A stretch of DNA of 63,608 bases from Sediminibacterium sp. (GTDB taxonomy: Bacteria; Bacteroidota; Bacteroidia; Chitinophagales; Chitinophagaceae). The number at the start of each line of letters is the position of its first letter. Position 1 is the first letter of the stretch. Both the position numbers and the translations under genes were made by a program. The DNA lies in the NCBI GenBank assembly GCA_028687975.1, contig JAQTZD010000007.1, positions 1 through 63,608 of the forward strand, in the 5' to 3' direction. Shown piece after piece: positions 43,660-52,016 of this stretch. Under the pieces are notes generated by a model. The model was not told the origin of the DNA and searched no databases. It saw only the letters and a program-made list of their open reading frames with translations.

Positions 43660-46176
43660 TTGCAACTGAAAAACCGCACCAAAGGATATCAGCTGATTGA
43701 GGCATGGTTGAAAGCACAATCATTCAGGCCTTTTCCTTTTCAGGAAGCAACCTGGAAACATATCCTGAACGGAGAAAGCGGACTGGTGAATGCACCCACC
43801 GGATGCGGAAAAACCTATTCTGTTTTCTTAGGCGCTCTGATGCAATTCATCAACGACCATCCGAAGAATTATCAGCAACAAAAAAATAACGGACTTCAAT
43901 TGTTGTGGATCACACCACTGAGAGCGCTGGCCAAAGACATTGGCAGGGCCATGGAAGAAGTGATTCAATCACTGGGCATGCAATGGCAGGTAGCCATCCG
44001 CAACGGAGACACACCGGCAGCAGAGCGGGCAAAACAAAAAAAGAAAATGCCCGAAGTACTGATCATTACACCAGAGAGCCTGCACCTGATCCTGACACAA
44101 AAAAATTATCCCGACCTTTTTAAGACCCTTCGCATTGTAGCCGTAGACGAATGGCACGAACTGATGGGCAGCAAGCGGGGCGTGCAAACAGAACTGGCCA
44201 TCAGCAGAATTGTTGCCCTATGTAACAATCCGGTCTGCGGCGCAGCAACCAATGAAGCAGATACCCCCAAACCATCGGGCTCAGTGCAGGTTTGGGGCAT
44301 CAGCGCCACCATTGGTAACCTGACAGAAGCCAAAGATGTGTTGCTGAGTACGCTCAACCAAAGCGGTGTAATTGTAAGGGCCGAGATTCATAAGCCCATT
44401 GAAGTGCACACCATTATTCCGGATGAAATAGAACGGTATCCCTGGGCCGGGCACCTGGGCATTAAGCTGGCAGCCAGACTGGTGCCCATTATAGAGCAGA
44501 GTAAAACCTGCCTGATCTTCATCAATACCCGGGGCATGAGCGAAACCTGGTACCAGACCCTGCTCAACATTGCTCCCCAACTGGCAGGCGCTATAGCACT
44601 GCACCACGGAAGTATTGAACAGGAACTGCGGTTATGGGTAGAAGAAGCATTGCATACAGAAAAACTCAAAGCCGTGGTCTGCACTGCCAGCCTGGACCTC
44701 GGCGTGGATTTCCGACCGGTAGATACAGTGATACAGGTAGGTTCACCCAAGGGCGTTGCCCGTTTTCTGCAAAGAGCGGGAAGAAGCGGACACCGGCCGG
44801 GCGAAGTGAGTAAAATATATTTTCTGCCTACACATAGCCTGGAACTGGTGGAAGCAGCAGCGCTGAAAACAGCCATTGCAGCAGAAGCCATCGAAAGCAA
44901 AGACCCCATGTTGCTTTGCTATGATGTGCTGTTGCAATATCTCTGTACTCTGGCTATTGGAGAAGGTTTTCGGGCAGAGGAAATATTTGCTGAAATCAAA
45001 TCTACCTGGTGCTATGCCGATCTCCAGGAAAACGAATGGCAGGAACTGTTGCACCATTTAACACATGGAGGCAATGCCTTGCAGCAATACGATGAATACC
45101 ACAAAGTAGTGCAGGAGGATGGCGTTTATTACATGCGGCACAAAGGCATGGCCATGCGGCACCGGATGCACATCGGCACCATTGTAAGTGATGCCATGCT
45201 GAAAGTCAAATTCATGAGTGGTGGCTATGTAGGTGTGATAGAAGAATGGTTCATCAGCAGACTGGAGCCGGGAGATGTATTTACCCTGGCCGGAAGAAAC
45301 CTGGAACTGGTGATGATCAAAGACATGACGGTACTGGTCAGAAAATCATCAGCCAAAAAATCCATCGTTCCATCCTGGAACGGAGGCAGGATGAGCTTAA
45401 CCGCCAACCTGGGGCATATACTGCGCCAGACTTTTTCACAGGCGCTAACTCCGGATGCGGGCATTGAACTGCATAGCCTGGAGGGCTTGTTCGAATTGCA
45501 AAAACAACTCTCCTATATACCTCGTGAAAATGAGTTGCTGATAGAACAGATCGAAGACAAAGACGGATTTCATTTGCTGGTATATCCGTTCGAGGGCAGA
45601 CAGGTACACGAGGCCATGAGCGCCATACTGGCTTACCGGATCGGACAGATCATGCCCATCAGTTTTTCCATTTCGATGAACGATTACGGATTTGAATTAC
45701 TGAGCGATCAGCCCATACCCGTAGACGACAGCAATGCCGCAGCTTTGTTTAGTTCGGAAAATCTGCTGGCAGATATACAAAAGAGCATCAACAGTACGGA
45801 AATGGCCAAGAGAAAGTTCAGGGACATTGCCGTGATTGGCGGTCTGATTTTTCAGGGTTTTCCCGGGCAACACCAGAAAGCCCGGCACCTGCAATCTTCT
45901 GCCTCTCTCCTGTTTAAAGTATTTGAAGAATACGATCCGGGGAATATTTTACTCCGGCAGGCTTACAACGAAGTACTGGTACAGCAGATGGATGAAGTCC
46001 GTTTGCGACAGGCTTTGCAACGAATTTCGAACAGCAGGATTCTGCTTAGTTTCCCCAAAAAACTCACGCCGCTTTCGTTCCCCATTATTGTAGACGGGCT
46101 GAACCGGAACAACCTCTCAACGGAAAGACTGGAAGACCGCATCAAAAAAATGCAGGAGCAGCTGAACGCCCGATAA
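43660..46176 (+). CDS. ligase-associated DNA-damage-response DEXH-box helicase (Lhr family)
   Basis: 838 residues. Walker A is APTGCGKT at 45-52, WITPLRALAKDI is motif Ia, motif II is VDEWHEL and motif III is WGISATI. The second RecA domain has FINTRGMSE and LQRAGRSGHRPG (motif VI). A long C-terminal Lhr winged-helix and beta-barrel region follows. This Lhr subtype is normally encoded beside an ATP-dependent DNA ligase, an MBL-fold exonuclease and the PdeM phosphoesterase. Only PdeM is present here. The start must be TTG at 43660, since a stop lies four codons upstream and the first in-frame ATG is inside the helicase core. Confidence 0.93.
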   Translation: MQLKNRTKGYQLIEAWLKAQSFRPFPFQEATWKHILNGESGLVNAPTGCGKTYSVFLGALMQFINDHPKNYQQQKNNGLQLLWITPLRALAKDIGRAMEEVIQSLGMQWQVAIRNGDTPAAERAKQKKKMPEVLIITPESLHLILTQKNYPDLFKTLRIVAVDEWHELMGSKRGVQTELAISRIVALCNNPVCGAATNEADTPKPSGSVQVWGISATIGNLTEAKDVLLSTLNQSGVIVRAEIHKPIEVHTIIPDEIERYPWAGHLGIKLAARLVPIIEQSKTCLIFINTRGMSETWYQTLLNIAPQLAGAIALHHGSIEQELRLWVEEALHTEKLKAVVCTASLDLGVDFRPVDTVIQVGSPKGVARFLQRAGRSGHRPGEVSKIYFLPTHSLELVEAAALKTAIAAEAIESKDPMLLCYDVLLQYLCTLAIGEGFRAEEIFAEIKSTWCYADLQENEWQELLHHLTHGGNALQQYDEYHKVVQEDGVYYMRHKGMAMRHRMHIGTIVSDAMLKVKFMSGGYVGVIEEWFISRLEPGDVFTLAGRNLELVMIKDMTVLVRKSSAKKSIVPSWNGGRMSLTANLGHILRQTFSQALTPDAGIELHSLEGLFELQKQLSYIPRENELLIEQIEDKDGFHLLVYPFEGRQVHEAMSAILAYRIGQIMPISFSISMNDYGFELLSDQPIPVDDSNAAALFSSENLLADIQKSINSTEMAKRKFRDIAVIGGLIFQGFPGQHQKARHLQSSASLLFKVFEEYDPGNILLRQAYNEVLVQQMDEVRLRQALQRISNSRILLSFPKKLTPLSFPIIVDGLNRNNLSTERLEDRIKKMQEQLNAR

Positions 46177-46189
46177 GCGCAGTCCGGCT

Positions 46190-46197
46190 TATCTTTG
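46190..46197 (+). promoter_or_regulatory. TAnnTTTG promoter box of pdeM
   Basis: TATCTTTG fits TAnnTTTG exactly, ends 6 bases before the chosen ATG at 46204 and starts 13 bases after the helicase stop. The distance implies a leaderless message and separate transcription from the helicase. Confidence 0.5.
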
Positions 46198-46203
46198 CAC
46201 CAC

Positions 46204-46860
46204 ATGTCGGCACCACTGTTACATTGCATTCAAGAAGATCATTTCTGGCTCAGTCCGGAACGCTGTATTTTTTGGGAAGAAGCGCAAACACTGATTTTAT
46301 CCGATACCCATTTTGGCAAAACAGGGCATTTTCGAAAAAACGGCATTGCAGTGCCCCAGCAGGTATTCAAGGAAGACCTGCAACGACTCCTGCACCAGGT
46401 GATGCATTTTAAGCCACAGCAGTTAATCGTAGTGGGCGACCTCTTTCATAGTACAGAGAACAAAGAACTGGAACTGTTTCTGAAGTGGCGGAAAGACATT
46501 GGCCAAACCCGAATGATCCTGGTAAAGGGCAATCACGATATCCTTCACCAGAACTGGTATTCCAACGCAGATATAGAAGTGAAGGAAAGCATTTACACAG
46601 TGGGCGCTTTCGATTTTGTGCATGACCCGGCTGCTGAAGCAGCGGCCGAAACCGGTCGGTATCTTTTTTCCGGGCACATACATCCGGGTGTATCCCTGAA
46701 AGGAACGGCCAAACAAAGTTTACAGTTCCCCTGTTTTTTCTTTGGGAAAGATGCCTGCATATTGCCTGCATTCAGCCGGTTCAGCGGATTGAAAATGATG
46801 CGCGGCAAAAAAACAGATTCTGTATATGCCATAGCAGATGGCAGTTTACTGAAATTATGA
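46204..46860 (+). CDS. pdeM: ligase-associated DNA-damage-response phosphoesterase PdeM
   Basis: 218 residues from ATG 46204. The metallophosphoesterase ligands are in SDTHFGK (D34 and H36), GDLFHS, the GNHD motif and SGHIHPG. In this family the enzyme is the nuclease partner of the Lhr-type helicase and an ATP-dependent ligase in a repair module. The helicase gene ends 27 bases upstream. The ligase and the MBL exonuclease usually found with them are not in the window. Confidence 0.9.
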   Translation: MSAPLLHCIQEDHFWLSPERCIFWEEAQTLILSDTHFGKTGHFRKNGIAVPQQVFKEDLQRLLHQVMHFKPQQLIVVGDLFHSTENKELELFLKWRKDIGQTRMILVKGNHDILHQNWYSNADIEVKESIYTVGAFDFVHDPAAEAAAETGRYLFSGHIHPGVSLKGTAKQSLQFPCFFFGKDACILPAFSRFSGLKMMRGKKTDSVYAIADGSLLKL

Positions 46861-46867
46861 AGTCCTT

Positions 46868-47770
46868 ATGTTGAAGATAGCTTTTCATCCCATTTATGCG
46901 CACCCGCTTCCGGAAGGTCATCGTTTTCCCATGCTGAAATACGAATTGATTCCGGAGCAGCTGATGTATGAAGGAACCATTACCGAAAGCAATCTGTTCA
47001 GACCAGATGCATGTAAGCCTGCCGATATTTTACTGACGCATGATCCAGACTATTTTCAAAAACTGGTAACACAAACCTTATCTGCATCCGAACAACGAAA
47101 AATTGGTTTTCCGCAATCACCGGAACTCACACAAAGGGAACTGGTGATTGCACAAGGCACGATCGACTGTTGCCATTATGCTCTGGAGCATGGAGTAGCC
47201 ATGAATGTAGCGGGTGGTACACACCATGCTTTTGCAGACAGGGGGGAGGGATTTTGTTTGTTGAATGATATGGCCGTAGCAGCCAACTATCTCCTGCACC
47301 AAAAAGATGCGCGTAAAATCTTAATCATCGATCTGGATGTACACCAGGGAAACGGCACCGCCAAACTGATGGAAAAAGAAGAAAGGGTATTTACATTCAG
47401 CATGCACGGTGAACACAACTACCCTTTTCACAAAGAAAAGTCGGACCTCGATATTGGCCTGAAAGATGGAACGGATGGCCCCACATACCTGAACACACTC
47501 CGGAGCGTATTACCACAACTCATCAAAGAGGTGAAACCGGATTTTGCTTTTTACTTATCCGGTGTAGACATTCTTTCCACCGATAAATTTGGCAAGTTCA
47601 ATATATCCCTGGATGAATGCAGGCAACGGGACGAAATCGTTTTCAGTTTATTGCAGCAAGAACAGATACCCGTTACCGTTGCGATGGGTGGTGGTTATTC
47701 CCCCGACATCAGGGTAATCGTAGAAGCCCACTGCAATACGTTCCGGCTGGCCAACGACCTGACACACTAG
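46868..47770 (+). CDS. histone deacetylase/AcuC/AphA-family zinc deacetylase
   Basis: 300 residues. The class signature is GGTHHAFADRGEGFCLLND, and DLDVHQGNGTA carries the zinc ligands, with a third in SGVDIL. Bacterial members deacetylate acetyl-lysine of enzymes (AcuC), acetylpolyamines or other amides. The substrate is not indicated by context. It begins 7 bases after pdeM. Confidence 0.92.
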   Translation: MLKIAFHPIYAHPLPEGHRFPMLKYELIPEQLMYEGTITESNLFRPDACKPADILLTHDPDYFQKLVTQTLSASEQRKIGFPQSPELTQRELVIAQGTIDCCHYALEHGVAMNVAGGTHHAFADRGEGFCLLNDMAVAANYLLHQKDARKILIIDLDVHQGNGTAKLMEKEERVFTFSMHGEHNYPFHKEKSDLDIGLKDGTDGPTYLNTLRSVLPQLIKEVKPDFAFYLSGVDILSTDKFGKFNISLDECRQRDEIVFSLLQQEQIPVTVAMGGGYSPDIRVIVEAHCNTFRLANDLTH

Positions 47771-47775
47771 CTGTT

Positions 47776-48531
47776 CTAGTTCATTTTTTTCTTCAGAGTG
47801 CTCACCTGTTCCTGCAGGTTGTTCACCATGCCTGCCAGCTGATTCACATCCCAGCGCGGTGCAGCATTGGCTTTCTGCAGAATGTATACGGCTTTCCAAA
47901 TCTCCAGCACATCTTCTGCACTTACATTGTAAGGCTCGTAGACGGGATTATCGCTGATCAGGGTAATCTTGTTCTTGAGGCGGTTGTTTTTCATCACCCG
48001 CTTATAGGCAACGCCTTCAGTGCGGGAAAGCACCACATAGGTATTGCTGCTCTTTAATTCGTCCAGTCCCTCTACTTTTTCTCCCACAATAACACTTCCG
48101 CTGGGCGTAGGCAGCATACTGTCTCCGATTATTTCAAATGCACGGTACTGACCGGGAGCCAGCATGGGGAGGGTAAATGTATTCAGTTCGTCTATAAACT
48201 CCGGATCTGCATAACCTGTCAGGTAACCGGCAGCGGCTTTCACCGGAACAAACCGGACTTCGGCAGATTCAGCCACCATCTTCATCTGGCGGCGTTTGTC
48301 GAGGTAGGAACCTCCTCCTCTTGCCTCACTCAGGTCGTTGAAGAGCAGTTCTTCCAGGCTTAGCTTAAAGATGATAGACACCTGTTCCAGCACTTCCAGC
48401 TTGGGTTCTGCCCGCTCTTCTTCGTAGGCCCCTACCAGGGATCTTTTGATTTTTAGCTTGTTTGCAAACTCTTCCTGGGTCCAGCCACGCAGCTTGCGCA
48501 GGTAACGTAAATTTTTTCCAGCGTTTGACAT
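47776..48531 (-). CDS. XRE-family repressor with LexA/S24-type autocleavage domain
   Basis: 251 residues from ATG at 48529-48531. An N-terminal helix-turn-helix (about 7-62, LRKLRGWTQEEFANKLKIKR) is followed by a linker with a possible cleavage dipeptide A101-G102 in VKAAAGYLTGY. The S24 domain has S138 in IIGDSMLPTPSG and K177 in GVAYKRVM, a complete Ser-Lys dyad. The C-terminus (about 226-250) is a short coiled coil. The architecture is that of LexA- and CI-like repressors that self-cleave on DNA damage; a non-SOS role is also possible. A perfect dyad lies just upstream of the gene. Confidence 0.88.
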   Translation of the reverse strand: MSNAGKNLRYLRKLRGWTQEEFANKLKIKRSLVGAYEEERAEPKLEVLEQVSIIFKLSLEELLFNDLSEARGGGSYLDKRRQMKMVAESAEVRFVPVKAAAGYLTGYADPEFIDELNTFTLPMLAPGQYRAFEIIGDSMLPTPSGSVIVGEKVEGLDELKSSNTYVVLSRTEGVAYKRVMKNNRLKNKITLISDNPVYEPYNVSAEDVLEIWKAVYILQKANAAPRWDVNQLAGMVNNLQEQVSTLKKKMN

Positions 48532-48555
48532 AACTAATGTATTTAGCTGCAAAAT

Positions 48556-48570
48556 ACTAAACTTTTTAGT
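48556..48570. promoter_or_regulatory. dyad ACTAAA-N3-TTTAGT upstream of the LexA-like repressor gene
   Basis: ACTAAACTTTTTAGT is a perfect 6-bp inverted repeat with a three-base centre. It lies 24 bases upstream of the repressor ATG, the usual place for an autoregulatory operator. A further TTTAG half-site lies at 48542-48546. The dyad is inside the 3' end of the molybdopterin-domain gene's promoter-distal neighbourhood and just outside its stop codon. Confidence 0.5.
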
Positions 48571-48586
48571 TTTTCCAAATTTATTT

Positions 48587-49099
48587 TTATACCCTTCCCA
48601 CAATGATTTTTTTCAGCCACTTTACATTTCTTCGGCCGGTTTTAAAATCTGAGGTGCAAATCAAGAGGATGCACTCGGGTATCTGCTTCAATTGCTTCCC
48701 GTCTTTTTCGGTGACCAGGTATACCTGATCACCTGTTGGCGAATTGAACAGTTCATTCCAGGAAAACACTACCTGGTATCCATCCGAGGCCTGCATGGTA
48801 AGGTAATATTCAGAAAGCAGTTTAGCGTTATCCGCATCAAAAACCAGGTTTGCCAGTACATGCTTAAGCAGTACACCCTTCATGCGTTTATGGGTTCCTT
48901 TCTCCTCGCCCTGGTGATTATAAATCACCAGGTTTTTTATTGGCACTACTGGAAACTTCAATAAATCCTCATAGCCGAAAGTAACGTTTTGACGAATTGC
49001 TCCGCTTATCTCCACAATGTCTGTGGGGCGAGCCTCCTTTTGCGCATTCACTAAAAAAAATTGCAACAGCATCACTAAAAACAGACTATACTTTTTCAT
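48587..49099 (-). CDS. small secreted protein with an oxidoreductase molybdopterin-binding-like domain
   Basis: 170 residues from ATG at 49097-49099. A signal peptide (about 1-20, ending in LVNAQ) precedes a domain with ISGAIRQNVTFGYEDLLKFP, HKRMKGVLLKHVLAN, and DGYQVVFSWNELFNSPTGDQVYLV. This pattern is that of short molybdopterin-binding-fold proteins related to the sulfite-oxidase family. The cysteine in LLICTSD is not in the position expected for a molybdenum ligand, so the domain may be non-catalytic. Its 3' end lies 16 bases from the dyad upstream of the repressor. Confidence 0.7.
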   Translation of the reverse strand: MKKYSLFLVMLLQFFLVNAQKEARPTDIVEISGAIRQNVTFGYEDLLKFPVVPIKNLVIYNHQGEEKGTHKRMKGVLLKHVLANLVFDADNAKLLSEYYLTMQASDGYQVVFSWNELFNSPTGDQVYLVTEKDGKQLKQIPECILLICTSDFKTGRRNVKWLKKIIVGRV

Positions 49100-49242
49100 T
49101 GGCAACTTTTAAGATGGTTTCTCCGAAAGATAATATCAACAATTTAGAAAATAAACAAATGGTTCGCGCTTTCATCAATAATTTATTTCCAATTAAATGC
49201 ATTAATGTACTTTTCCATTGTTATTAACCGGAAACCAACTTC

Positions 49243-50892
49243 ATGAAAAAACTTCTCTCCCTGTTGTTGTTAGCAGGCGCCATGGACCTTACTGCGCAAA
49301 CCAATAGCAGTTATCCCGAATCGCTGTTACTGGTTCCTGAAAAATCCAACTTCGAAAAAACGAGCAGCTATGCAGATATGGTGCAGTTTATCAACAGCAT
49401 CAAAACCATGAGCCCCAACATCTACCTGAGCAGTATCGGCACCAGCACACTGGGAAAAGATATTCCGATGGTGGTATTGGCGCAACCTGCTGTTACCAGC
49501 CCGGAACAGGCAAAGGCTTCCGGAAAGCCCGTCATTTATATTCAGGGAAATATTCACGGCGGCGAAGTGGAAGGTAAAGAAGTGTGCATGATGCTGATGC
49601 GCGATATTTTACTCGGCAACAAAAAAGACCTGCTCAACAACCAGATCATTGTGTTTGTTCCCATGTACAATACCGACGGAAACGATAAAATGGCCAAAGG
49701 CCTGCGACCCAGCCAGGAAAACAGTCCGCTGGAAACCGGTATCCGCGAAAACGGACAGGGACTGGACCTGAACCGGGATGGTATTAAAATGGAAGCCCCG
49801 GAAACAAAAGCGATGATACAAAACATACTAACCGCATGGGATCCGCAAATGGTGGTGGACCTGCATACCACCAATGGTACCTGGCATGGCTATTCGCTTA
49901 CCTGGGCACCCGGATACCGCTATGCAGGACAACCCGGACCATACGAGTATACTTACCACAAAATGCTCCCCTACATCACCCAGCAGGTGAAAGAAAAGAA
50001 CGATCTCTATTTTGGACCCTTTGGCGATTTCAATGTAAGGGAAGGATGGCCGCTGAAATCTTTCTATACCTACAACCATCATCCGCGTTACATCATCAAC
50101 CAGATCGGGCTCAGGAACCGGATGTCTATCTTAAGTGAAGCCTTTGCACATGAACGTTTTTACCAGCGCATCAACAGCACTTATCATTTTGTATACGAGA
50201 TACTGGATTACTGCAATAAAAATGCGGCAGATATCCAGCGCATCAACCGCGAAGCGGAAGCAGCTGCCATTCAAAATGTACTGGACAATGCAGGTAAAAT
50301 GCAGAAAGGGGTACGCTACAAAATGGTGCCACAGGCCAAACCCCTCAATCATTTCAGAACCTACGACTACATCAGCTATACCAAGCCGGATGGCAGTACC
50401 GCCTATACCAAAACCGGTAAGATTGTGCATTACGACAATGTGAACTATTATACCGATTTTAAAGATACCGTACAGGCTACGCTGCCGAGGGGTTATATTA
50501 TCCCAGCGGCATTTGCACACATTGCCAACCACCTGAAACAGCAGGGCGCCATAGTAGTACAGGCAGATAAAAAACAGGTATACAGCGGAGAAGTGTTTCT
50601 GGTAGAAAAGTTCAGCAAATCTCCCCGCAAATTTGAAGGACATCAGATGGCTTCTGCCGAAGGAAGGTACCAGCAAAAAGAATTTACCGTACAAAAAGGA
50701 GATTTCATCATCGACCTTGCACAACCACTGGCCAACCTGATTTTTTATACCCTTGAACCACAGTCGGACGATGGACTCCTGACCTGGAACTTCTTTGATG
50801 AATACCTGGAATCAAAAGGGGTAGCTACCACTCCGGTTGAATTTCCGGTGTTCAAATATTTTAGCACAAAAACAACAGGTAAAAAGAAATAA
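49243..50892 (+). CDS. secreted M14-family zinc carboxypeptidase
   Basis: 549 residues with a signal peptide (about 1-18). Zinc ligands are in the motif HGGEVEGKE (His and Glu) and in the downstream VDLHTTNG histidine; LDLNRDGIKMEAPET is conserved in this family. M14 enzymes remove C-terminal residues from peptides or cleave peptidoglycan cross-bridges. About 200 residues of unclear function follow the catalytic domain. The protein is probably periplasmic. The next gene, surE, starts 30 bases after the stop. Confidence 0.9.
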   Translation: MKKLLSLLLLAGAMDLTAQTNSSYPESLLLVPEKSNFEKTSSYADMVQFINSIKTMSPNIYLSSIGTSTLGKDIPMVVLAQPAVTSPEQAKASGKPVIYIQGNIHGGEVEGKEVCMMLMRDILLGNKKDLLNNQIIVFVPMYNTDGNDKMAKGLRPSQENSPLETGIRENGQGLDLNRDGIKMEAPETKAMIQNILTAWDPQMVVDLHTTNGTWHGYSLTWAPGYRYAGQPGPYEYTYHKMLPYITQQVKEKNDLYFGPFGDFNVREGWPLKSFYTYNHHPRYIINQIGLRNRMSILSEAFAHERFYQRINSTYHFVYEILDYCNKNAADIQRINREAEAAAIQNVLDNAGKMQKGVRYKMVPQAKPLNHFRTYDYISYTKPDGSTAYTKTGKIVHYDNVNYYTDFKDTVQATLPRGYIIPAAFAHIANHLKQQGAIVVQADKKQVYSGEVFLVEKFSKSPRKFEGHQMASAEGRYQQKEFTVQKGDFIIDLAQPLANLIFYTLEPQSDDGLLTWNFFDEYLESKGVATTPVEFPVFKYFSTKTTGKKK

Positions 50893-50922
50893 CAGGCTTT
50901 ACTAAACAGTATCTTGCACATC

Positions 50923-51723
50923 ATGGCAACAAAAACAAGCAAAAAAACGAAGCAGGAACCGGTGATCCTCATCACCAACGATGATGGAATAACCGCACCG
51001 GGCATCAAGGCACTTACAGAAGCAGTGGCAGGATTGGGAAAAATTGTGGTAGTAGCTCCTGATAAGCCCCAAAGTGGTATGGGACATGCCATCACCATCG
51101 GTGAGCCTTTGCGTTTACACAGAGCTACACCTATTGTGGATGGCGTTGAATGCTGGAGCTGCAGCGGCACACCGGTAGATTGTGTAAAATTATCTGTAGA
51201 CAAAGTATTGCACCGCAAACCGGATATCTGTTTAAGTGGTATCAACCATGGCGCCAACAATTCCATCAATGTGATATATTCCGGCACCATGTCTGCTGCA
51301 CTGGAAGCATCGATCGAAAGTATTCCGAGCATTGGATTCAGCCTGCTGGAGTTCAGCATCGAAGCAGATTTCACTGCAGCCAAAAAATATGTTCGGATGA
51401 TTGTAGAGCAGGTGTTGAAATCCAAAAAAGTCAATAAGCACCTCTGCCTGAATGTCAACATCCCTTATGTGAGTGAAAAACTGATCAAGGGCATTAAAGT
51501 ATGTCACCAGGCCTATGCCAAATACGAAGAAAAATTCGACGAGCGCAAAGACCCGCACGGCAAAAAGTATTTCTGGCTCACCGGTGAGTTCGTGAATTTC
51601 GACAAGAGCAAGGAAAGCGATGTATGGGCGCTGAAGAACAATTATGTGAGCGTGGTACCCGTGCAATTTGACCTCACCAATTACACCCTGAAGAAAGAAC
51701 TGGAAAAAACCTGGAAATTCTGA
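50923..51723 (+). CDS. surE: 5'/3'-nucleotidase SurE
   Basis: 266 residues from ATG 50923. The metal-binding start is ITNDDGITAPG (D20, D21), with the SGINHGANNSINVIYSGTMSAALEA segment typical of SurE. It hydrolyses nucleoside monophosphates and short polyphosphate. The segment after residue 180 is a little longer than the E. coli protein. A TATCTTGC box ends close to the ATG. The stop overlaps the next start by one base (TGATG), implying coupling. Confidence 0.95.
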   Translation: MATKTSKKTKQEPVILITNDDGITAPGIKALTEAVAGLGKIVVVAPDKPQSGMGHAITIGEPLRLHRATPIVDGVECWSCSGTPVDCVKLSVDKVLHRKPDICLSGINHGANNSINVIYSGTMSAALEASIESIPSIGFSLLEFSIEADFTAAKKYVRMIVEQVLKSKKVNKHLCLNVNIPYVSEKLIKGIKVCHQAYAKYEEKFDERKDPHGKKYFWLTGEFVNFDKSKESDVWALKNNYVSVVPVQFDLTNYTLKKELEKTWKF

Positions 51724-52016
51724 TGTTGAAAAAAGACGATATCCGGCTCGGACTGATCCTGGGCTTTCTGGCGCCGATTGCCGGAATTTTTGGTTATTAT
51801 TTCTGGAAGTTTCGCCTGTTCAGCCTGAATGAATTCTTTCAGGTACTGAACATGCAGAAATCATTATTGAGCGGCATCATCAGTGTAGCGCTGGTGGCCA
51901 ATGCCATTCTGTTCACCATTTATATCAACCAGCATAAAGACCAGACCGCAAAAGGTATATTTATTACGACCTGTCTTTATGCGGTGGTGACCTTATTGTT
52001 TAAGTGGTTTCTTTGA
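51723..52016 (+). CDS. small membrane protein of unknown function, coupled to surE
   Basis: 97 residues with three hydrophobic spans: about 10-27 (LGLILGFLAPIAGIFGYYF), about 48-66 (LLSGIISVALVANAILFTIY) and about 78-95 (GIFITTCLYAVVTLLF). No known family recognised. The start codon overlaps the surE stop. Its last 24 bases overlap the end of the M56 gene on the other strand, a real antisense overlap of coding sequence. The conserved surE neighbourhood supports it as a true gene. Confidence 0.72.
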   Translation: MLKKDDIRLGLILGFLAPIAGIFGYYFWKFRLFSLNEFFQVLNMQKSLLSGIISVALVANAILFTIYINQHKDQTAKGIFITTCLYAVVTLLFKWFL

